DNA from: G965267605 sp965267605
GTDB taxonomy: Bacteria > Bacteroidota > Bacteroidia > Flavobacteriales_E > Vicingaceae
Length of the DNA: 64,000 nt
Assembly: GCA_965267605.1 (NCBI GenBank)
Contig: OZ254088.1
Location: 1,302,001 to 1,366,000, forward strand
Direction: 5' to 3'
The position numbers and the translations under genes are program-made. The notes under the pieces are model-generated. The model had not been told where the DNA came from. It made no database searches and was given only the letters and a program-made list of their open reading frames with translations. Below are positions 58,231 to 64,000 of this stretch, piece by piece (positions within the stretch are counted from its first letter, which is position 1; each line of letters opens with the position of its first letter).

Positions 58231-60683
58231 AACTTAATCTTGGTTGTGTGGGTTCCCTTCTTCCCTTTGTTTGGGAGTTTAACACCGCTCTTGTTGTCCT
58301 TGGATTCTGTCTTATTCACTTTGAACCCAGCCTTCTCCTCCTCCCTCTGTTTGATGAGGTTCTCAATTTCCTTGATCTTCTGCGTTGGATATTCCTTTTC
58401 TGGCCACACATCGTGTGCTTCCTGGTACTTGCTCTTGGCTTCTTCCAAAGCATCCTCCTGAAGCTTCTTATCTGCAGCAGCAATCAAACTGTTGTATTTG
58501 GTTTGCTTTTCCTGCAACTCGGCCCTTCTCTTTGCTTCTGCCTCTTTTTGAGCTTCAATAGCTGCAGCCGCCTTAGCCCGCTCTTCTTCTTCCTTTAGTA
58601 TTCTGAGTTCCGCAAGCTTCTTATCTATTTTGGCGATCTGTTCTCTAGGGTATTGCTCGTTCTTCTTGATCCTTGTGGCAAGCAGGTACTTATCGCGCGC
58701 TGCATCCCATTTCTCCTTGTCATAAAGCGCATCTCCTGAGGATATTAGCCCCCTGTACTTTGTTTCTGTCTCTGATTTAGCTCGCGCTTCTTCTTCAGCT
58801 TTTCTCTTCGCTTCGGCAAGTGCAGCCGCCTTGGCTTCTTCTTCCGCTTTGCGTTTTGCTTCTTCCTCAGCCTTACGTTTAGCCTCTAACTCAGCTTTTC
58901 GCTTTGCTTCCTCTTCTGCTTTACGCCTGGCTTCTTCCTCCGCTTTCGCCTTCGCCTCAGCTTCGGCTTTCAACCGTGCCTCTTCCTCAGCTTTTCTCTT
59001 CGCCTCCTCCTCTGCCTTGGCTTTAGCTTCAGCCTCTGCCTTCAAACGAGCTTCTTCTTCAGCTTTCCGCTTCGCTTCCTCTTCTGCCTTCCTCTTTGCA
59101 TCCGCCTCTGCTTTAGCTTTTGCTTCCGCTTCAGCCTTCAACCGTGCTTCCTCTTCCGCCTTCGCTTTGGCCGCTGCTTCAGCTTTTAACCTTGCTTCCT
59201 CCTCTGCTTTTCTTTTCGCCTCTTCTTCAGCTTTACGTTTTGCTTCTTCTTCAGCCTTGGCTTTGGCTTCTGCCTCTGCCTTCAATCGCGCCTCTTCATC
59301 CGCTTTCGCCTTAGCTTCTGCTTCTGCCTTTAATCGAGCTTCTTCCTCAGCTTTGCGCTTTGCCTCCTCTTCCGCTTTCAATCGAGCTTCCTCTTCAGCC
59401 TTTGCTTTAGCCTTGAGTCGTGCCTCTTCTTCTGCTTTTCTTTTGGCCTCCGCCTCCGCTTTGGCTTTTGCTTCAGCTTCTGCCTTTAGACGTGCTTCCT
59501 CCTCTGCTTTCCGTTTCGCCTCTTCTTCGGCCTTGCGTTTTGCTTCTTCCTCCGCCTTCGCTTTAGCTTCTGCTTCCGCTTTCAATCTGGCCTCTTCTTC
59601 CGCTTTACGTTTTGCTTCCTCCTCCGCTTTTCTTCTGGCCTCCTCTTCTGCTTTCGCTTTCGCCTCCGCCTCTGCTTTCAGGCGAGCTTCTTCCTCCGCC
59701 TTTGCCTTAGCCTCAGCTTCAGCTTTAAGTCGCGCTTCTTCCTCAGCTTTTCTCTTCGCCTCTGCCTCTGCTTTGGCTTCCGCTTCTGCTTTGAGGCGTG
59801 CTTCTTCTTCCGCTTTCGCTTTAGCATCAGCTTCTGCCTTAAGCCGCGCCTCTTCCTCCGCCTTGGCTTTAGCTTCTGCTTCTGCTTTCAAACGTGCTTC
59901 TTCCTCAGCTTTAGCCTTTGCCTCGGCCTCAGCTTTCAACCTTGCCTCTTCTTCGGCTTTGCGCTTCGCTTCTTCTTCCGCCTTAAGTTTATCATCTTCC
60001 AATCTCTTCAGAGCCGCTTCGGCTTCTGCTAGTTTCGCCTTAGCGGTAGCATCTCCTGGTTTTGCGGATAACGCTTTTTGAAAACTACTCTTGGCACCAT
60101 TGTACTCTTCCTTACCCATCTTTCGCGTACCATCCGCCATTGCATCTTCGTACAACAACTGCTTTCTACGCTCCTCTTCCTTCTTACGATCATACTCCTC
60201 CAACAGGTCAGCAATTCTGTTCTGCATTTTGCTGGTATAAGCGAAATCCCAATCAATTTCATTGGAAGACGCATTGTACCTCGAAATACCTATAGGTTCA
60301 TTAAGGAGCGAGAAGTTCACCCCCGGAATATTTTCGAACAACGACATCTCCACAAAGAAGTCCTTGATCTTATACATCTTGTCTGCAGGCACCCCCTTGG
60401 TATCGATCTTGATCTTCTTACTTACATAACCACTCATGGAAAACTTGATCATGTAAATGTGTCCGAAACGAAGATCATACTGGAACTTACCATTGGAAGC
60501 TGTACTACCTGTTTTGTAAGCGTTTCCGTCTTCTTTGATATCAACAGTAACACCGCTCAGCTTATCGCCCCTTTCAAAGTGCTTCACCACACCAGAAAGC
60601 TCCAGCGTAGCCTCCTCTTCCTGAGCAAACAAATAGCCTACAGGAAGCAATAACAGTAAGGAAAGCAGGTGTTTTATCATCAA
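58227..60683 (-). CDS. Exported protein with very long Ala/Glu/Lys helical repeat
   Basis: 818 aa. Signal peptide ending YLFAQ (residues 1-21), then a CarboxypepD_reg-like beta sandwich (about 25-115: SGVVKHFERGDKLSGVTVDI, GSTASNGKFQYDLRFGH). A TPR-like segment (about 185-225: MGKEEYNGAKSSFQKALSAK) leads into about 400 residues (225-630) made of 8- and 16-residue units of the type ARLKAEAEAKAKAEEE and KRKAEEEA. This is a TolA-like single alpha helix; at 1.5 Angstrom per residue it would be about 60 nm if straight. The C-terminus (640-775) holds two more TPR-like segments (DALYDKEKWDAARDKYLLAT, KLQEDALEEAKSKYQEAHDV) and a basic tail. Partner unknown. Confidence 0.88.
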   Translation of the reverse strand: MMIKHLLSLLLLLPVGYLFAQEEEATLELSGVVKHFERGDKLSGVTVDIKEDGNAYKTGSTASNGKFQYDLRFGHIYMIKFSMSGYVSKKIKIDTKGVPADKMYKIKDFFVEMSLFENIPGVNFSLLNEPIGISRYNASSNEIDWDFAYTSKMQNRIADLLEEYDRKKEEERRKQLLYEDAMADGTRKMGKEEYNGAKSSFQKALSAKPGDATAKAKLAEAEAALKRLEDDKLKAEEEAKRKAEEEARLKAEAEAKAKAEEEARLKAEAEAKAKAEEEARLKAEADAKAKAEEEARLKAEAEAKAEAEAKRKAEEEARLKAEAEAKAKAEEEARLKAEAEAKAKAEEEARRKAEEEAKRKAEEEARLKAEAEAKAKAEEEAKRKAEEEAKRKAEEEARLKAEAEAKAKAEAEAKRKAEEEARLKAKAKAEEEARLKAEEEAKRKAEEEARLKAEAEAKAKADEEARLKAEAEAKAKAEEEAKRKAEEEAKRKAEEEARLKAEAAAKAKAEEEARLKAEAEAKAKAEADAKRKAEEEAKRKAEEEARLKAEAEAKAKAEEEAKRKAEEEARLKAEAEAKAKAEEEARRKAEEEAKRKAELEAKRKAEEEAKRKAEEEAKAAALAEAKRKAEEEARAKSETETKYRGLISSGDALYDKEKWDAARDKYLLATRIKKNEQYPREQIAKIDKKLAELRILKEEEERAKAAAAIEAQKEAEAKRRAELQEKQTKYNSLIAAADKKLQEDALEEAKSKYQEAHDVWPEKEYPTQKIKEIENLIKQREEEKAGFKVNKTESKDNKSGVKLPNKGKKGTHTTKIKF
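58790..59990 (-). repeat. About 1.2 kb of tandem codon-level repeats (Ala/Glu/Lys helix)
   Basis: Degenerate 24- and 48-nt units encode the repeats of the 818-aa protein. Copies differ mostly at synonymous third positions (for example GCT/GCC/GCA/GCG alanine codons all used), so the array is old at the DNA level while the protein pattern is kept. Slippage could still add or remove units. Confidence 0.9.
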
Positions 60684-60755
60684 TTCAGACCCAATAATTT
60701 TCTAAATTAGCAATAAAAATCAGGCCAAATTTTCAAGGCATATAAAACTGTGACA

Positions 60756-61256
60756 ATGAGAAAAGTATTAGCGATTCTAGCATGTGCTACCCTAATAGCA
60801 TGCTCGGGAGGTGAAGGAAATGGAGAAAACGGAGGCGATGCAGCCGGAGAATGGAAAGTGAGCTTTGACGCTTTAATGAGCGAGCATCAGGATTTCATGG
60901 GGGCTTATAATGCCAAATTGGACGAATTGGAAGAATGGGCCGGCAAGCACGAGCAGAAAGGTGATTCATCTTTTATGGCACTCGAAGAAACACACACTTC
61001 CATGCTTGAAAAGCACGAGGACTGGATAGAAGAATACGCATTCAACATTAAAGACCACGAGGACCTTAAGGCTGCTTACGATGCTGGTGAATTAACTGAA
61101 GAGGAGCTTAAAGCAGATATTGGAACCATCGATGGTCATACACAAGGGATCAAAGATGCCCGTGAAGGGATGCTTCAGACCATTGATGGAATGATCACAG
61201 AACACATGCAAGCCGTTTCCAGCAATGATGATGACGGCTTCGAAGATGATCTGTAA
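60756..61256 (+). CDS. Lipoprotein, helical, 166 aa
   Basis: Start at the ATG at 60756. Signal MRKVLAILACATLIACSGGE with a lipobox (LIAC). The linker is Gly/Asn-rich (GGEGNGENGGDAAGE), and the mature domain is a long amphipathic helical bundle rich in Glu, Lys and His (EWKVSFDALMSEHQDFMGAY, LEETHTSMLEKHEDWIEEYA). Acidic C-terminus (DDDGFEDDL). No known family; likely a periplasmic or outer-membrane helical lipoprotein. Divergent from the charged-helix gene and 55 nt before the M1 peptidase. Confidence 0.8.
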   Translation: MRKVLAILACATLIACSGGEGNGENGGDAAGEWKVSFDALMSEHQDFMGAYNAKLDELEEWAGKHEQKGDSSFMALEETHTSMLEKHEDWIEEYAFNIKDHEDLKAAYDAGELTEEELKADIGTIDGHTQGIKDAREGMLQTIDGMITEHMQAVSSNDDDGFEDDL

Positions 61257-61311
61257 GCACTAGTTAATTGGATACATAGTTTGTAAATTCGGTCGCCCAA
61301 TCCAAAGGTTT

Positions 61312-63648
61312 ATGAAAAAGTCACTATTGACAGCGTTGATGTTAGCGCATGTTCTCCTTTTCGCCCAGAACGAGAACATGAACTATAATAAGTTCAAACA
61401 GCTGAAGCAGGAACTGGCTACACCTAATGTTTACCGAACTGCATCAGGGGCACCTGGTCACGCGTACTATCAGCAGCGCGCTGATTATGATATGAAAATA
61501 GAGCTGGACGATGACAAGCAGAAGATCACCGGAAGCGAAACGATCACCTATTACAACAATTCGCCAGACGAGCTTAGATACCTATGGATTCAATTGGATC
61601 AGAATGTTAGGGCCAAAGATTCTGATACCTATAAAGTGCAGACGAATTCACTTGATGATGGACTAACTGTCAATGAACTACAGCGACTACATAGCGATTT
61701 CGATGGTGGCTTCAAGATTCAGTCAGTTACAGATGCCGGGGGCAAGAAACTCAAGCATGTGATCAATAAAACCATGATGCGCATTGATCTGCCAAGACCT
61801 TTGGCTCCAAAAGCCTCGTACAGCTTCAAGATCAAGTGGTGGTACAATATCAACGACCGGATGAAGATTGGCGGTCGTTCTGGTTACGAGTATTTCGCGA
61901 AAGAAGACAACTACCTATATACCATCGCGCAGTTCTATCCAAGAATGTGTGTGTATAACGAGGTAGAAGGATGGCAGAACAAGCAATTCCTTGGCCGCGG
62001 AGAGTTCACGCTTACATTTGGGAACTTCAAAGTGGCCATCACGGTACCTGAAGACCACATTGTGGCATCAACGGGGATGCTTCAGAATGGAAGCTCAATC
62101 CTTACCACAGATCAGAAAGCAAGGTGGAAGAAGGCCCTGAACTCATTTGACAAACCAGTGATCATCGCCAACCAGGATGAGGCGATTGAAAGGGAGAAGA
62201 AACACGCCAAGAAGAAAAAGACCTGGATCTACAAGGCTGAAAACGTGCGTGACTTTGCATTCGCCTCGTCCAGAAAGTTCATCTGGGATGCACAAGCCGT
62301 AAAAATTGGCGGCAAGACTGTTATGGCAATGTCATACTATCCGAAGGAAGGAAATCCACTTTGGGAAAGGTACTCTACCAAGGTTGTCGCCCACACCATC
62401 AAGACCTACTCGAAGTACACGGTTGATTACAATTACCCCGTTGCTATTTCGGTTCATGCCGCTGACATAGGTATGGAATACCCCATGATTTGCTTCAACT
62501 TCGGCAGACCCGAGGAAGATGGTACTTACAACCCAAGAACCAAATATGGTATGATTGGGGTTATCATACACGAAGTTGGTCACAACTTCTTCCCAATGAT
62601 CATTAACTCTGATGAAAGACAGTGGACCTGGATGGATGAAGGGCTAAACACATTTGTGCAGTACCTCACCGAGCAAGAATGGGAACGCGGCTATCCTTCA
62701 AGAAGAGGTCCTGCGTACAAGATCACAGACTATATGGCAGGTGATAAATCCTACATTACCCCTATCATGACCAACTCTGAATCTATTTACCAGTTTGGCA
62801 ACAACGCTTACGGAAAGCCCGCCACAGCGTTGAATATTCTTAGAGAAACTGTGCTAGGCAGAGAGTTGTTCGACTATTCCTTTAAGGAGTATTGTAGAAG
62901 ATGGGCCTTTAAACATCCAACACCGGCTGATTTCTTCAGAACAATGGAAGATGCTTCCGGGGTTGATCTTGATTGGTTCTGGAGAGGCTGGTTCTTTACC
63001 ACTGACCATTGTGATCAGGCTATCGAAAATGTAGACTGGTACCAGATCGATACGCAAGACCCTGAAGTAGAATTCCCAATCAGCAAAAAGGAAGACGACA
63101 CACGAGAGAATCGATTCATAGGCAACCAGCGCAACAAAACCCAGATTGCGCAAACCATTACTGAGAAGGATCCTGAAACAGTTGACTTCTATACGAAGTA
63201 TGACCCCTACGAAGTAACCATTCTGGACAAGCAAGACTATGACCTATCAGTAAGTGATTATACGGATGATGAAAAGAAACTCCTCACCAAAGACTTCAAC
63301 TACTATCAGGTAACGCTTGTGAATAGAGGGGGATTGGTGATGCCGGTTATTTTAAACTTTACCTACGAGGACGGATCGCAAAAATTGGTTCGGATACCTG
63401 CAGAAATCTGGAGAATGAACGACCGAAGGGTTCAGAAGGTGTTTGTTTCCAAGAAGAAGGTTAAACAGATAGAATTGGATCCACACCTCGAGATCGCGGA
63501 TACTGATGAGTCCAATAACTACTGGCCTTCCCGTAAAAAGCCGAACAGATTCCAGATTTACAAGGAGAACTGGAAGATGGAGAATCCTATGCAACGCAAG
63601 CAGCGTGCAATCGAAATGGAACGGAAATTGCTGGAAGGAGGTGACTAA
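61312..63648 (+). CDS. M1-family metallopeptidase (aminopeptidase), exported
   Basis: 778 aa. Signal peptide ending LLFAQ. N-terminal M1 beta domain (YDMKIELDDDKQKITGSETI), catalytic domain with GVIIHEVGHNFFPMIINSDE (zinc ligands His420, His424; catalytic Glu421), and third ligand Glu443 in WTWMDEGLNTFVQYL. The usual GAMEN motif is not obvious; the equivalent strand is GMEYPMICF. C-terminal region (580-778) is beta-rich. Bacteroidota members of this size are secreted or periplasmic aminopeptidases. It is followed 6 nt later by the DUF6702 gene. Confidence 0.92.
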   Translation: MKKSLLTALMLAHVLLFAQNENMNYNKFKQLKQELATPNVYRTASGAPGHAYYQQRADYDMKIELDDDKQKITGSETITYYNNSPDELRYLWIQLDQNVRAKDSDTYKVQTNSLDDGLTVNELQRLHSDFDGGFKIQSVTDAGGKKLKHVINKTMMRIDLPRPLAPKASYSFKIKWWYNINDRMKIGGRSGYEYFAKEDNYLYTIAQFYPRMCVYNEVEGWQNKQFLGRGEFTLTFGNFKVAITVPEDHIVASTGMLQNGSSILTTDQKARWKKALNSFDKPVIIANQDEAIEREKKHAKKKKTWIYKAENVRDFAFASSRKFIWDAQAVKIGGKTVMAMSYYPKEGNPLWERYSTKVVAHTIKTYSKYTVDYNYPVAISVHAADIGMEYPMICFNFGRPEEDGTYNPRTKYGMIGVIIHEVGHNFFPMIINSDERQWTWMDEGLNTFVQYLTEQEWERGYPSRRGPAYKITDYMAGDKSYITPIMTNSESIYQFGNNAYGKPATALNILRETVLGRELFDYSFKEYCRRWAFKHPTPADFFRTMEDASGVDLDWFWRGWFFTTDHCDQAIENVDWYQIDTQDPEVEFPISKKEDDTRENRFIGNQRNKTQIAQTITEKDPETVDFYTKYDPYEVTILDKQDYDLSVSDYTDDEKKLLTKDFNYYQVTLVNRGGLVMPVILNFTYEDGSQKLVRIPAEIWRMNDRRVQKVFVSKKKVKQIELDPHLEIADTDESNNYWPSRKKPNRFQIYKENWKMENPMQRKQRAIEMERKLLEGGD

Positions 63649-63654
63649 CCTCTG

Positions 63655-64000
63655 ATGAAGGCAGTAATCTACGCCATACTATTCCTTGGGGTACTCAACC
63701 CCACTCCACATGACTTTCATGTGAGCATCCTGAATATGGAGTACAACGCCAAGTCGAAGAACCTTGAGTGTAGTTTCAAGATTTTTATTGATGACCTCGA
63801 GAAGGCCCTGATGGAAAATGGCGCTCCCAAATTGAATCTGAACACCAAAACCGAGCACGCCAAAACGAACTACTATATCGTTGCCTACTTAAGAAAGCAC
63901 TTCAAAGTGAAGCAAAACGGCTCCAACGTTACCTACAACGTAATAGGTAAGGAATATGAGGAGGATGTATGCTGGGTTTACGTGGAAACCGACAAGGTTA
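63655..64000 (+). CDS. DUF6702-family protein, N-terminal part (runs off window)
   Basis: At least 115 aa. Signal peptide MKAVIYAILFLGVLNPTPHD with the mature protein beginning HDFHVSILNMEYNAKSKNLE. The following ECSFKIFIDDLEKALMENG and LNLNTKTEHAKTNYYIVAYL are the DUF6702 pattern found in Bacteroidota next to M1 peptidases. The gene directly follows the M1 peptidase (6 nt gap), so both are probably cotranscribed; the conserved pairing suggests a helper or accessory role. Cut off by the window end. Confidence 0.85.
   Translation, partial: MKAVIYAILFLGVLNPTPHDFHVSILNMEYNAKSKNLECSFKIFIDDLEKALMENGAPKLNLNTKTEHAKTNYYIVAYLRKHFKVKQNGSNVTYNVIGKEYEEDVCWVYVETDKV

Noticed and set aside
58831..60081. 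416-codon plus-strand frame opposite the Ala/Glu/Lys repeats, encoding Ser/Ala/Phe-rich repeats
   Set aside because: It is the reverse complement of a repetitive array whose Ala, Glu and Lys codons read as Ser, Phe, Leu and Ala without stops; no start signal, signal peptide or independent conservation. The minus-strand protein has a signal peptide and folded flanks.

Overview
The window is a dense stretch of ordinary chromosome from a Bacteroidota bacterium, most likely a marine-type Flavobacteriales. The reasons are: type IX secretion (T9SS) type A and type B C-terminal sorting domains; the Bacteroidota promoter element TAnnTTTG in front of several genes with no clear Shine-Dalgarno; many small lipoproteins with a C-K-K lipobox region; fused E1 alpha/beta 2-oxoacid dehydrogenase; and Bacteroidota variants of HMG-CoA lyase, DUF2797, YjdI and SiaC families. 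No tRNA, rRNA, CRISPR array, prophage or insertion sequence was recognised.

Layout. 0-8.2 kb: a lipoprotein fragment, an SRAP/HMCES DNA-repair peptidase, a MarR-GNAT-cupin cluster with twin palindromic operators, a VWA lipoprotein, two unknown small proteins, a Tet-type MFS exporter, MltG, a Tat-exported FAD oxidoreductase and a STAS-like protein. 8.5-19.9 kb: a T9SS cargo protein, HMG-CoA lyase and PyrD, a 42-residue lipoprotein, a YgjP-type metalloprotease divergent from a DtxR/MntR-ZIP metal-homeostasis pair, SmpB, DUF1643, a YCF48/BNR-repeat protein and PlsC. 19.9-30.5 kb (all minus strand): three tandem paralogous lipoproteins, a PorE-like OmpA/PD40 protein, an AsmA protein, a dicarboxylate symporter, chorismate synthase and an SRPBCC-GyrI fusion. 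30.5-44.2 kb: DEAD-box helicase, GNAT, racemase, M14 carboxypeptidase, DUF2797, YjdI, L19, GlcD-like oxidase, dipeptidyl peptidase IV followed by a POT peptide transporter, a thioredoxin-like protein, DinB and SiaC-like proteins. 44.3-64 kb: formiminotransferase-cyclodeaminase, a membrane patatin, two tandem T9SS type B adhesin-like proteins sharing a nearly identical 3' half, a T9SS-sorted M28 peptidase, fused 2-oxoacid dehydrogenase E1, a lipid kinase, a SUI1 factor, an exported protein with about 400 residues of Ala/Glu/Lys helix, an M1 peptidase and the start of a DUF6702 protein.

Themes: extracellular protein and peptide use (DPP-IV + POT, M1, M14 and M28 peptidases, T9SS cargo), leucine/histidine catabolism (HMG-CoA lyase, E1, FTCD), and envelope biogenesis. 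The most distinctive structure is genome compaction. All nine convergent gene pairs abut or overlap. Several intrinsic terminators run directly into the next promoter or even the next reading frame. Three genes have a perfect TAnnTTTG box exactly 4 nt before the ATG, which predicts leaderless mRNAs. I did not see a clear undescribed multi-gene system; the best candidates for new biology are those leaderless promoter modules, the terminator inside the M14 reading frame, the giant charged-helix protein and the gene-conversion tract in the T9SS pair.
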